Positions 25,489 to 33,956 of a stretch of 64,000 bases of DNA are shown here, piece after piece. Every line of letters starts with the position of its first letter. Position 1 is the stretch's first letter. Both the position numbers and the translations under genes were made by a program. The notes under the pieces were generated by a model. It was not told the DNA's origin. It searched no databases and saw only the letters and a program-made list of their open reading frames with translations. The stretch is from Pedobacter zeaxanthinifaciens. GTDB taxonomy: Bacteria > Bacteroidota > Bacteroidia > Sphingobacteriales > Sphingobacteriaceae. The DNA lies in assembly GCF_003313335.1 (NCBI RefSeq), contig NZ_QMHP01000013.1, forward strand, positions 1-64,000. Direction: 5' to 3'.

Positions 25489-27027
25489 CTACTTCAGTTT
25501 TTCTATGATTTGTACAGCTGTTAATTTTTCTTGTGCTCCACTTGCCATATCCTTTAAAGTGAGTAGGCCACTTTGCATTTCTTCATCACCAATTAGGAGT
25601 ACATAAGGAATATTTTTTGCATCAGCATAGCTCATTTGCTTTTTTAGCTTAGCCGAAGTTGGATATAGTTCAGCTGCAATTTGGCTTTCCCTTAATTGTT
25701 GCAATAAAGGCAGGGCGAAAGCCTCGGCATTTTCGTCAAAGTTACTAATGAGCACTTTGGTGCCTTGCTGTGCCGAATTAGGAAATAAATTCAGTTCTTC
25801 TAGTACGTCATAGATACGGTCAGCACCGAATGAAATGCCTACACCGGTAAGGTCTTTTAGGCCGAACATTCCCGTTAAATCATCGTAACGGCCGCCGCCG
25901 CCAATGCTGCCCATGGCTACTTCGTTAGTTTTAACCTCGAAGATACAACCAGTGTAGTAGTTTAAACCACGGGCCAAGGTGATGTCAAGTTCGATAACGG
26001 TAGTCAATTTGGAGTTGGCAGTTGTCAGTTTGGAAACATAGTTGAAAACCGTCTCAATTTCTTCGATACCCTTTAAGCCAATTTCTGATGTTGACAGCAC
26101 CGATTTCAAACTTTCCAACTTTTCAATATTAGATCCTTCCAATAAAATCACTGGTTTCAGTTTTTCGATATCTGATTCGGTAAAACCTCGTTCCAGCAAT
26201 TCTTTGCTTACTCCATCCAAACCAATTTTATCCAACTTGTCGATGGCTACGGTCATATCCACAATAAGCTCAGGCTTACCAATAATCTCGGCAATGCCAC
26301 TTAAAATTTTGCGGTTATTAATTTTTATGGTGAAATCCCTGAGGCCAAGCTTGCTCAAAGCTTCGTGGTAGATGAGTATAAATTCAGCTTCATTTAACAG
26401 GGAAGGAGAACCTACTACGTCCGCATCGCATTGGTAAAATTCGCGGTAGCGGCCTTTTTGTGGCCTATCTGCACGCCAAACAGGCTGTACCTGAAAACGT
26501 TTAAACGGAAAAGCGATGTCGTTTTGGTGCATTACCACGTAACGAGCAAAAGGTACAGTTAAATCGTAACGTAAGGCTTTTTCAGAGAAATGTTTGGTTA
26601 AAGATTTACTAATTTCTCTGTATTTGTCTATTGTCCTGCCAACTTTAAATATCCATGAAGTGGAATCTATTTTCGAGTTGTCGATATTTTTGAAGGTAGC
26701 TTTATCGGAATATTCTTTCCAATCCTGGTCAACTTTAATTTCGGTCTCGGTTTCAACTAAAATTTCCTTTATTCGAGAAACGCTGTCTATTATTTCTTGA
26801 CTTAGGAAGTCGCCCGAATTTAAGATTTTAAAGATCAGTTTGTCACCTTCATCGCCATATTTGCCAGTTAGGGTTTGTAGGTTTTCCATGCTTGGCGTTT
26901 GTATTTCTGCATAGCCATATTTTTTGAAAACCGTTTTAATGGTGTCGAAAATATAGTTGCGTTTCACCATTTCTTGTGGCGAAAAATCTCTTGTACCTTT
27001 TGGTAAACTAGGCTTGGTTACTGACAT
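25489..27027 (-). CDS. hisS: Histidyl-tRNA synthetase
   Basis: Charges tRNA-His. Class II features: GTRDFSPQE at the start, motif 2 around RPQKGRYREFYQCDADVVG, the His-binding loop GLNYYTG, GGGGRYDDLTG and motif 3 (GVGISFGADRI), then the anticodon-binding domain (KVLISNFDENAEAFAL onwards). At 512 residues it is longer than the common ~420-460 forms. An insertion of about 65 residues lies between FKILNSGDFL (near 88) and SEKALRYDLTVPFARYV (near 155), and KLTTANSKLTT near 340 looks like a short repeat expansion. The reading frame is intact and all motifs are present. The 248 bases downstream (25241-25488) carry only a weak hairpin and degenerate repeat fragments. Confidence 0.97.
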   Translation of the reverse strand: MSVTKPSLPKGTRDFSPQEMVKRNYIFDTIKTVFKKYGYAEIQTPSMENLQTLTGKYGDEGDKLIFKILNSGDFLSQEIIDSVSRIKEILVETETEIKVDQDWKEYSDKATFKNIDNSKIDSTSWIFKVGRTIDKYREISKSLTKHFSEKALRYDLTVPFARYVVMHQNDIAFPFKRFQVQPVWRADRPQKGRYREFYQCDADVVGSPSLLNEAEFILIYHEALSKLGLRDFTIKINNRKILSGIAEIIGKPELIVDMTVAIDKLDKIGLDGVSKELLERGFTESDIEKLKPVILLEGSNIEKLESLKSVLSTSEIGLKGIEEIETVFNYVSKLTTANSKLTTVIELDITLARGLNYYTGCIFEVKTNEVAMGSIGGGGRYDDLTGMFGLKDLTGVGISFGADRIYDVLEELNLFPNSAQQGTKVLISNFDENAEAFALPLLQQLRESQIAAELYPTSAKLKKQMSYADAKNIPYVLLIGDEEMQSGLLTLKDMASGAQEKLTAVQIIEKLK

Positions 27028-27249
27028 AGCCGCAAAAGTAATTAATTAAGCTGAAAGTTGATACGTTTTGTAGTCGATGCAAGATAATGACGCTTTAATC
27101 CTTTGCGTTGCTTTGCGAATGCTTCAAAAACTTTGCGTTAAAAATTTACCGCAAAGAAAAAAGAGAGTTTCGCGAAGGTCGTAAAGCCTTAAATCAAAGA
27201 ATGTAATTAACATGCGTCAATTTTTAATTTTTTGGCCCAGTTGGTTGCT

Positions 27250-27297
27250 AAGCTTTGACAAACTTTTAGCAAATGGAATATAGGTTTGTCAAAGCTT
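27250..27297. repeat. Perfect 14-bp inverted repeat
   Basis: AAGCTTTGACAAAC (27250-27263) and GTTTGTCAAAGCTT (27284-27297) with a 20-base loop. It is one of four palindromes in the 27028-27546 gap. Upstream part of the gap (27080-27150) has repeated TTTGCG blocks but nothing codes. Confidence 0.8.
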
Positions 27298-27322
27298 GAA
27301 AACAACACGGATTTTGCCTTCT

Positions 27323-27392
27323 AAACCCGATTGAGCGGATTAGCCCACAGGCGAAGTAAAACGCAGCCGAGGACTATGAGCGAAAGCGGGAC
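27323..27392. repeat. Dispersed palindromic repeat, family A (copy 2)
   Basis: AAACCCGATTG, then GCGGATTAGCCC, GCCGAGGACTA and AAAGCGGGAC, in the same order as the copy at 2340-2413. Confidence 0.6.
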
Positions 27393-27431
27393 GGGCTTAG
27401 ATAGTAGTACTCATTACCTGTTCCAAACAAA

Positions 27432-27460
27432 AAAGGCTCCCAAAAAAATTGGAAGCCTTT
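27432..27460. terminator. Stem-loop downstream of pdhC
   Basis: AAAGGCTCC (27432-27440) pairs with GGAAGCCTTT (27451-27460) with one bulge. T-runs follow on the plus side and A/T-rich sequence on the minus side. It may stop the leftward pdh transcript. Confidence 0.6.
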
Positions 27461-27469
27461 ATATTTTTT

Positions 27470-27536
27470 GTCATTCTGAACGAAGTGAAGAATCTGTTGG
27501 ATAGATTCCTCGTTGCTTTGCTTCCCTCGGAATGAC
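27470..27536. repeat. Dispersed palindrome of the GTCATTC...GAATGAC type
   Basis: GTCATTCTGAACGAAG at the left and a reverse-complementary CTTCCCTCGGAATGAC at the right, with internal GAATCT/AGATTC arms. It starts 11 bases before the pdhC stop codon side and is a member of a family also seen at 53269-53342 and 55429-55502. Confidence 0.6.
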
Positions 27537-27546
27537 AGCTCTATGT

Positions 27547-29205
27547 TTATGCTAATAACGTTACTGGCGCTTCTAACAATTGCTTTAACGTTTGTAAGAA
27601 AGCTGCACCAGTTGCGCCGTCTACTACACGGTGATCGCAACCTAAAGTTAATTTCATCACGTTTCCAGGTACTACAGCACCATTTTTAACCACAGGAATT
27701 GCTTGGATAGCACCTACAGATAAAATAGCTCCGTCTGGAGAGTTGATGATTGAAGTAAACTCATCAATACCGAACATACCCAAGTTAGATACAGTAAATG
27801 TTGAACCTTCCCAATCTGACGGTTGTAATTTCTTAGCTTTTGCTTTAGCGCCGTACTCTTTAACCTCGGCAGAAATGTGAGATAAAGATTTGCCGTCAGC
27901 AAAACGCACTACAGGAACCAATAAACCATCTTCAACCGCCATAGCTACACCAATGTTAGTATGCTCGTTGAAACGGATTTTATCGCCACCCCATGATGAG
28001 TTAACCGCTGGGTGTTTTTTAAGGGCTACAGCCACTGCTTTAATTACGATATCGTTGAAAGAAACTTTTACCGGAGCCACCGTGTTGATTTGTGTACGAG
28101 CCGCCATAGCGTTGTCCATATCAATACTAATGGTTAAGTAAAAATGCGGCGCTGTAAACAAACTTTCGCCCAAACGTTTAGCAATTACTTTACGCATTTG
28201 CGAAACTGGTTTCTCTGTATATTTTTCTTCGCCAACATAAGTTGGGATCGCTGGAGCTGAAGCAGCAGTTTCTTTCGGACTTTCGGTCTTAGCGCTTTCT
28301 GACTTCGCCGCAGGTGTAAAGTTTTCTACGTCTTTCTTAATGATACGACCGCCCTCAGCGCTACCAGCAACTTGAGCTAAATCAATACCTTTTTCCTTTG
28401 CAATTTTTTTAGCCAAAGGCGATGCGATGATACGACCACCGTTTGAGTTGGCAACTGCAGCAGGAGCAGCCTCTTCTTTCGAACTTTCGGACTTCTCTGA
28501 CTTCGGACTCTCAGTCTCTTTACTTTCCGACTTAGGAGCCGCAGGAGCCGAACCACCGGCTAAAATACCGCTTACGTCAGTTCCCTCTGGACCAACGATA
28601 GCTATAATGCCGTTTACTTTGGCCGCTTCGCCTTTTTGTACGCCAATGTGTAATAAAGTTCCAGTAGCATAACCCATTACTTCCATTGTAGCCTTATCGG
28701 TTTCTACGTCAGCAAGTACGTCATCATCTTTTACTTTATCACCAACTTTTTTATGCCATTCAGCAATTACGCCTTCAGTCATCGTATCGCTTAGCAAAGG
28801 CATACGAATTACTGTAATTCCTTTTGCCGCTAATTCTTCTTCGCTTAAGCCGCCGCCTTGTGCAGGAGCTTCTTCTTTTTTATCTTCAGCCTTAGGAGCT
28901 TCCTCTTTAGGGCTTTCAGATTTTTGGGCTCCAGATTCAGCTTCAAGCAAAGCTTTATAGTCTTCGCCTTCTTTTCCAACTATTGCCATTAAAGCATCAA
29001 CAGGAACAGCTTGGCCTTCTTCTACACCAACGTATAGTAAAGTGCCATCCCAGTAAGACTCCATGTCCATAGTAGCTTTGTCAGTTTCAACTTCAGCTAA
29101 AACATCACCGCTTTTTATTTTATCACCTACTTTTTTGTGCCACTTAGCCAAAACCCCTTCGGTCATGGTGTCGCTCATTTTAGGCATTTTAATTACTTCA
29201 GCCAT
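27547..29205 (-). CDS. pdhC: Pyruvate dehydrogenase E2, dihydrolipoamide acetyltransferase, with two lipoyl domains
   Basis: Transfers acetyl groups to CoA in the pyruvate dehydrogenase complex. Lipoyl domain 1 covers 1-78 with K43 (VETDKATMD); lipoyl domain 2 covers about 131-205 with K171 (VETDKATMEV). Long linkers rich in Lys, Ser, Glu and Pro join the domains (86-118 and 215-255). The E3-binding domain is at about 260-300 (IIASPLAKKIAKEKGIDL). The catalytic trimer-forming domain follows, with the active site LGCDHRVVDGATG near the end. It starts 34 bases after the pdhA stop, so both form one operon. The linkers are very similar to each other, suggesting repeat expansion. The E1 beta gene is not in the window. 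Confidence 0.96.
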   Translation of the reverse strand: MAEVIKMPKMSDTMTEGVLAKWHKKVGDKIKSGDVLAEVETDKATMDMESYWDGTLLYVGVEEGQAVPVDALMAIVGKEGEDYKALLEAESGAQKSESPKEEAPKAEDKKEEAPAQGGGLSEEELAAKGITVIRMPLLSDTMTEGVIAEWHKKVGDKVKDDDVLADVETDKATMEVMGYATGTLLHIGVQKGEAAKVNGIIAIVGPEGTDVSGILAGGSAPAAPKSESKETESPKSEKSESSKEEAAPAAVANSNGGRIIASPLAKKIAKEKGIDLAQVAGSAEGGRIIKKDVENFTPAAKSESAKTESPKETAASAPAIPTYVGEEKYTEKPVSQMRKVIAKRLGESLFTAPHFYLTISIDMDNAMAARTQINTVAPVKVSFNDIVIKAVAVALKKHPAVNSSWGGDKIRFNEHTNIGVAMAVEDGLLVPVVRFADGKSLSHISAEVKEYGAKAKAKKLQPSDWEGSTFTVSNLGMFGIDEFTSIINSPDGAILSVGAIQAIPVVKNGAVVPGNVMKLTLGCDHRVVDGATGAAFLQTLKQLLEAPVTLLA

Positions 29206-29239
29206 TGATCTATCTTTATTTGATTGCTTGTCTTTAAAA

Positions 29240-30235
29240 TTAAATTTGTTGGAAAGGGTAGTTTTGCTCTACATAAATATCGGTGAACAATTCTTCTGGT
29301 TGAGGCCAAGGAGATTCTTCAGCAAATTTTACCGATTCGTCAACGATGCTTTTTACTTTCTCTTCGATTTCAGTAATCCAAGCTTCATCAGCATATTTTT
29401 CTTTAAGGATTACCTCTTTTACTTGCTCAATTGGATCTTTTGCTTTGTACTCTTCCAACTCTTCTTTGGTACGGTATTTTGCAGGATCTGACATGGAGTG
29501 ACCTCTGTAACGGTAAGTTCTCATTTCTAAGAAAGTTGGTCCCTCACCAGCACGAGCACGTTGGATCGCTTCATCCATAGCATTGTGTACCGCTACTGGA
29601 TCCATACCATCAACTGGTGCACATGGCATATCAAAGCCTAAACCAATTTTGTAGATGTCCATCATGTTGGTAGTACGTTGCACCGAAGTACCCATAGCGT
29701 AACCATTGTTTTCGCAAACAAAAATTACTGGAAGCTTCCAAAGCATTGCCATGTTGAATGATTCGTTCAATGCGCCTTGACGCACTGCACCATCACCCAT
29801 ATAGCAAATGTTTACATTATTGGTTCCTTTATATTTTTCAGCGAAAGCGATACCCGCACCTAAAGGCATTTGACCACCTACAATACCGTGGCCACCATAA
29901 AAATGATGCTCTTTGCTGAAAATGTGCATTGATCCACCTTTACCTTTAGAACAGCCTGTAGCTTTACCGTACATTTCGGCCATAATGCTGTTGGCACTCA
30001 TTCCTAAAGCTAAACCATGAGCGTGATCTCTATATGAAGTAATCATTGAGTCGCCTTTTTGCATTGCAGAGATTGCTCCTGCAACTACGGCTTCCTGACC
30101 AATGTATAAATGGCAAAAACCTCTGATTTTTTGCTGACCATAAAGTTGTCCAGTTTTTTCTTCGAACTTGCGCATCAGCAACATCGATTCAAACCACTTC
30201 AAATAGGTGTCTTTATTTATTTCTACTGCACTCAT
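29240..30235 (-). CDS. pdhA: Pyruvate dehydrogenase E1 component, alpha subunit
   Basis: Thiamine-diphosphate-dependent decarboxylation of pyruvate together with the beta subunit. The ThDP motif starts at GDGAVRQGALNESFNMA and ends at CENNGYA, about 26 residues later. Conserved YRGHSMSDPAKYRTKEE and AHGLALGMSANSIMAEMYGK segments carry the phosphorylation-loop-like region of the family. At 331 residues it is a normal alpha chain. The promoter of the pdhA-pdhC operon must lie in 30236-30500; I see no perfect consensus there. Confidence 0.97.
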   Translation of the reverse strand: MSAVEINKDTYLKWFESMLLMRKFEEKTGQLYGQQKIRGFCHLYIGQEAVVAGAISAMQKGDSMITSYRDHAHGLALGMSANSIMAEMYGKATGCSKGKGGSMHIFSKEHHFYGGHGIVGGQMPLGAGIAFAEKYKGTNNVNICYMGDGAVRQGALNESFNMAMLWKLPVIFVCENNGYAMGTSVQRTTNMMDIYKIGLGFDMPCAPVDGMDPVAVHNAMDEAIQRARAGEGPTFLEMRTYRYRGHSMSDPAKYRTKEELEEYKAKDPIEQVKEVILKEKYADEAWITEIEEKVKSIVDESVKFAEESPWPQPEELFTDIYVEQNYPFQQI

Positions 30236-30503
30236 GTTTTGATGATAATTTTTTTATTTGCGAGAGCAAATCTAATTTATTTTCTTGGATTTTAATACAT
30301 GCTCCTACTTAAAAACATGATAAAGTAGGTGATAAATATGCTGTTGTACTGCTTTTTAAACCGAATTGCGAAATGGTAAATTTTACAAATTTGTTTAGTG
30401 GTAATTTTGGAAAAGTAAAAGCCCTTTAAAAACAGAAATTTTATTTGGCTGAGATGCACTTTAGCCTAATTTTTAATTTTACATCATTCGAAAGCTTAAA
30501 TAC

Positions 30504-30645
30504 TTTTAGAAGCTGTTTAAATTTCTGTTAAACTTTTTACTCGTCAGTCTGAGGCTTGTCCAATACTACTTGTTAATACAATGTTTTGGCAAGCTCAACA
30601 TTACACCTTTATGTTAAACAACAGAAATTTAAACAGTTTCTAAAA
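30504..30645. mobile_element. MITE-like element with 26-bp inverted ends
   Basis: Arms 30504-30529 and 30620-30645 are 26 bases each and complementary except for one position; the core is CTGTTTAAATTTCTGTT. The 90-base interior has no gene and holds GTCAGTCTGAGGCTTGTCC-like and GGCAAGCTCAACATTA-like parts that suggest a second, degenerate palindrome. Size and terminal symmetry fit a non-autonomous element, but no target duplication is evident. The rest of the 30236-30898 gap shows nothing else besides a promoter. Confidence 0.5.
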
Positions 30646-30791
30646 AATGAGTTGTCTGGGGCAATAGTTATCTGCAAATGGTGTAAAAGACAGTAAGTAG
30701 TGCCTGGAAATAAAATTTAGCTAGTTTATTTAAGCTAGATTTAATATGTATTCTCCCATGAAATGTTAATAACTTGAATTTTTAACATTTT

Positions 30792-30799
30792 TATATTTG
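30792..30799 (+). promoter_or_regulatory. Probable -7 box for the NlpC/P60 gene
   Basis: TATATTTG matches TAnnTTTG exactly. The start codon is 100 bases downstream, leaving a long leader with no recognisable riboswitch. Confidence 0.5.
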
Positions 30800-30898
30800 G
30801 ATAAAAGAAAGGATGTTCCTAATTTTGAGCCGCTAACAATAAGCCCGTGTGGTGTACGTTAAGTGTAAGTGTTGTTTACCCAAACTTAATAGTATAAC

Positions 30899-31450
30899 AT
30901 GATTAAAAAGTTTTTGTTTTCTACGTTAATCGTTCTCGCCTCTTTTTCGGCAACGTTTGCCCAAAGCAAAACCAAAGAAGCAGCAAAAGTAGAAGATCCA
31001 GATAACTTAGCTTCACAATATTTTTCGCAAGTAATGGGTGTGGCTGTTGACGCTACCTCAAACCTTAAATTATATAAGTTCATTTACGAGTGGATTGGTA
31101 CGCCTTACCGTTTCGGTGGCAACACTAAAAAAGGTATCGATTGTTCGGCCTTTACCAAAGCTATTTACGACAAAGTTTTCAATACTAGTATTTTACGTAA
31201 CTCTCGTGATATTTTTAGCATGGTAAATCCACTTTCTAAAGATGAACTGAAAGAAGGTGATTTAGTTTTCTTCAAGATTAAAAGCAGAAGCATTTCTCAC
31301 GTAGGTGTTTATTTAGGTGAAAATAGATTTGCTCATGCGTCAAGTTCTAGAGGTGTAGTAATTAGTAACCTTAATGAGCCTTATTACAGCAGATATTTTT
31401 ACAAAGGTGGCCGCATTATTGAACCTGGTGAAGGTAGCGTTGTAGAATAA
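30899..31450 (+). CDS. NlpC/P60 family peptidoglycan hydrolase (C40)
   Basis: Cleaves peptide stems of peptidoglycan. Signal peptide of about 21 residues (MIKKFLFSTLIVLASFSATFA). The catalytic triad is visible as C82 (IDCSAFTKAIYD), H134 (SHVGVYLG) and H146 (RFAHASSSRG). A short linker (22-60) precedes the domain. Length is typical of Spr/YdhO-type enzymes. No SH3 domain is present. Good candidate for a periplasmic cell-wall remodelling enzyme. Confidence 0.95.
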   Translation: MIKKFLFSTLIVLASFSATFAQSKTKEAAKVEDPDNLASQYFSQVMGVAVDATSNLKLYKFIYEWIGTPYRFGGNTKKGIDCSAFTKAIYDKVFNTSILRNSRDIFSMVNPLSKDELKEGDLVFFKIKSRSISHVGVYLGENRFAHASSSRGVVISNLNEPYYSRYFYKGGRIIEPGEGSVVE

Positions 31451-31520
31451 GCTGAATTACAATTTTAGTTTTACGATATTAGATTTGTCCTTCCCATTTT
31501 GGGGAGGATTTTTTTTGGCT

Positions 31521-32627
31521 ATGATGAAAAGAATTTTTGGTTTTTTTACCGTTTTAATTGCAATTTATTCGGTTTCCAGCTGTCAAGGCAGGCAAAGCCA
31601 ACAAGTGGAAACTGCCGATACTGTTAAGAAAATAAAGGTAGAAAGAAAAACTGCAGATACCATTAGCATTGTTGCCGTTGGCGATATGATGTTGGGTTCG
31701 GCATTTCCGAGCAAGGTAAATTTACCGCCTGATGATGCAGTAAATAGCTTTAAGGAAGTTGATACTTTTTTGAAAGGAAATGTGGTGTTCGGAAATTTAG
31801 AGGGTTGTTTCCTAAACTCGGGAAGTTCATCTAAATGCAAGGGCATCAGCCCAAATAACTGCTACGCATTCAGAATGCCCGATAGATATGCTGGAATCTT
31901 TAAAAAAGCTGGCTTTAATGTACTAAGCGTGGCCAACAACCATGTGGGTGATTTTGACAGCCGTGGCAGAAAGAATACAACCAAAATTTTAGATTCATTA
32001 CAAATCAATTATGCTGGACAGGTACAAAAACCATCCGCATTTTTTACCGTGGATAGTGTCAAATATGCGTTTGCTGCTTTCGCTCCCAATGAAAATACTT
32101 TGGATATCAGAAAAATAGATGAGGCAAAAGCGCTTGTAGCTTCTTTAAAAAAACAGGCCGATATTGTAATTGTTTCTTTTCACGGTGGTGGTGAGGGTGC
32201 CAAATTTGAACACGTTACTCGGCAAACGGAAATCTTTTACAAAGAAAATAGGGGCAATGTTTATGCTTTTGCCCATGCCGTAATTGATGCTGGCGCTGAT
32301 GTAGTGCTAGGACATGGGCCTCATGTTACCAGAGCAGTGGAAGTTTATAAGAACAAATTCATTGCTTATAGTTTAGGCAATTTCTGCACTTACGGCATGT
32401 TTAGCCTGAAAGGGCCAAATGGTATTGCACCGCTGTTGCAAATTAAATTAAATTCCAACGGAGATTTTATTTATGCCGATGTCGTTTCGGTACAACAAGA
32501 TAAAATCAATCGTTTAACTTTAGATCAATCCAACGCTGCTTTCGACAAAATTAAGTCGTTAACTGATATCGATTTTAAAGGCCACAACTTAAAATTTGAA
32601 AACAACCGTATTTCTGTAGTTGATTAG
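31521..32627 (+). CDS. CapA family lipoprotein, metallophosphatase-like
   Basis: CapA-like proteins are calcineurin-type metallophosphatase folds linked to poly-gamma-glutamate or capsule in other bacteria. Motifs: AVGDMMLG (metal site), VVFGNLEG, VANNHVGDFDSRG, VSFHGGGEG, LGHGPHVTRAVEVYKN and AYSLGNFC. I chose the ATG pair at 31521/31524: the protein then begins MMKRIFGFF with a lipobox VSSC, so it is probably lipid-anchored. The frame extends 12 codons further upstream through MSFPFWGGFFLA, which looks accidental. No other capsule genes are nearby, so a role in capsule synthesis is unsupported; a surface phosphatase or wall-related role is equally likely. Confidence 0.88.
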   Translation: MMKRIFGFFTVLIAIYSVSSCQGRQSQQVETADTVKKIKVERKTADTISIVAVGDMMLGSAFPSKVNLPPDDAVNSFKEVDTFLKGNVVFGNLEGCFLNSGSSSKCKGISPNNCYAFRMPDRYAGIFKKAGFNVLSVANNHVGDFDSRGRKNTTKILDSLQINYAGQVQKPSAFFTVDSVKYAFAAFAPNENTLDIRKIDEAKALVASLKKQADIVIVSFHGGGEGAKFEHVTRQTEIFYKENRGNVYAFAHAVIDAGADVVLGHGPHVTRAVEVYKNKFIAYSLGNFCTYGMFSLKGPNGIAPLLQIKLNSNGDFIYADVVSVQQDKINRLTLDQSNAAFDKIKSLTDIDFKGHNLKFENNRISVVD

Positions 32628-32677
32628 TTTGATTGATACTTCAAATTATTTGAGTTTACGCTTAGCCGTGGAGCATG

Positions 32678-32863
32678 TTAAGATTCATCTTTGGTGTTTT
32701 TCACTAAGCCAATCCCAGATAAGAAGAAAATCAATCCTATTACGCCAACAACTATCAATTCCCGGTTGCCAACATTATGATTTACAAAGCCCCAGCCGCA
32801 ATAAATCAATCCAATAATACCTAGTATGGTTAAAATGGTGCCAAAAGTTCGTTTTACGTTCAT
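32678..32863 (-). CDS. Small two-TM membrane protein (61 aa)
   Basis: Two hydrophobic helices (about 8-26 and 35-53) joined by a short loop with an Asn and Gly, ending in NTKDES. I prefer the Met at 32863 (MNVKRTFGTILTILGIIGLIY); ten more codons upstream from 32893 give MLLVNFIEIG, which is unlike a normal N-terminus. Small proteins of this shape are common in Sphingobacteriaceae but no function is assigned. It lies alone between the CapA-like and SPFH genes. Confidence 0.7.
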   Translation of the reverse strand: MNVKRTFGTILTILGIIGLIYCGWGFVNHNVGNRELIVVGVIGLIFFLSGIGLVKNTKDES

Positions 32864-33004
32864 GCCTATTTCAATAAAGTTAACTAATAACATTGCTGTT
32901 GTTTTTTTGTTTTAACAGCATTCTTATAAGTGATGCAATAAATAGCTGTTTATTATTAGTTACTGCTTATTTTTAGTAATATTGATTCATCAAAATCAAA
33001 TCAT

Positions 33005-33940
33005 ATGGCTTATTTCGGTTATGGCGTTTTTGTATTTGCGCTCATTATTCTGTTCAGTTCTTTTGTAACGGTTAAACAAGGTACCATAGCGGTGGTTACC
33101 ATTTTTGGTAAATATCGTAGGTTGCTGCGCCCCGGACTAAGTTTAAAAATCCCTTTAATTGAAGTTATTCACTCACGTATATCTATCCAAAATAGGTCTG
33201 TGGAGTTGTCGTTCCAGGCAGTTACTCAAGATCAGGCCAATGTGTATTTCAAGGCCATGCTTCTTTATTCGGTATTAAACCACGAAGAAGAAACCATTAA
33301 AAACGTAGCCTTTAAATTTGTGGATACCAACAACCTGATGCAGGCGCTAATTCGTACCATTGAGGGTTCCATTAGGGCTTACGTTGCTACGCAAAAACAA
33401 GCGAATGTATTGGCGCAGCGTAATGAAATTGTGGAGCACGTGAAGCACCAAATAGATCAGGTTTTGGAGAGCTGGGGCTATCATTTACAGGATTTGCAAC
33501 TGAACGATATTACTTTTGACGAGGAAATTATGCGCTCAATGAGTAGAGTGGTGGCATCGCACAACTTAAAGGCTGCAGCCGAAAATGAAGGTCAGGCGTT
33601 ATTAATTACTAAAACTAAAGCAGCAGAAGCTGATGGTAATGCGATTAAAATTGCAGCCACTGCTGAACGTGAAGCTGCACAACTTCGCGGACAGGGTATT
33701 GCTTTGTTTAGGGAGGAAGTGGCAAAAGGTATGACCAATGCTGCACAGGAAATGCAACAGGCTAATTTAGATACTTCGGTAATTTTATTCACCATGTGGA
33801 CAGAAGCGATTAAGCAGTTTGCAGAATACAGCGAGGGGAACGTAATTTTTCTTGATGGAAGTACTGATGGCATGAACAATACCATGAAACAAATGATGGC
33901 CATGCAGATGGGACAGAAAGCAGGCTCGGATAAAAAGTGA
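33005..33940 (+). CDS. SPFH domain (band 7/stomatin-like) membrane protein
   Basis: One N-terminal membrane segment (about 3-25, FGYGVFVFALIILFSSF), then an SPFH domain (about 25-190; TVKQGTIAVVTIFGKYRRLLRPGL, FDEEIMRSMSRVVASHN), and a helical Ala/Glu-rich C-terminal part (LKAAAENEGQALLITKTKAAEADGN pattern) ending in a Met/Gln-rich tail. These proteins form membrane rings that recruit proteases or organise lipid microdomains. No NfeD or FtsH-like partner is adjacent. It precedes the tandem hairpin array. Confidence 0.92.
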   Translation: MAYFGYGVFVFALIILFSSFVTVKQGTIAVVTIFGKYRRLLRPGLSLKIPLIEVIHSRISIQNRSVELSFQAVTQDQANVYFKAMLLYSVLNHEEETIKNVAFKFVDTNNLMQALIRTIEGSIRAYVATQKQANVLAQRNEIVEHVKHQIDQVLESWGYHLQDLQLNDITFDEEIMRSMSRVVASHNLKAAAENEGQALLITKTKAAEADGNAIKIAATAEREAAQLRGQGIALFREEVAKGMTNAAQEMQQANLDTSVILFTMWTEAIKQFAEYSEGNVIFLDGSTDGMNNTMKQMMAMQMGQKAGSDKK

Positions 33941-33956
33941 TATAATTAATCGAACG

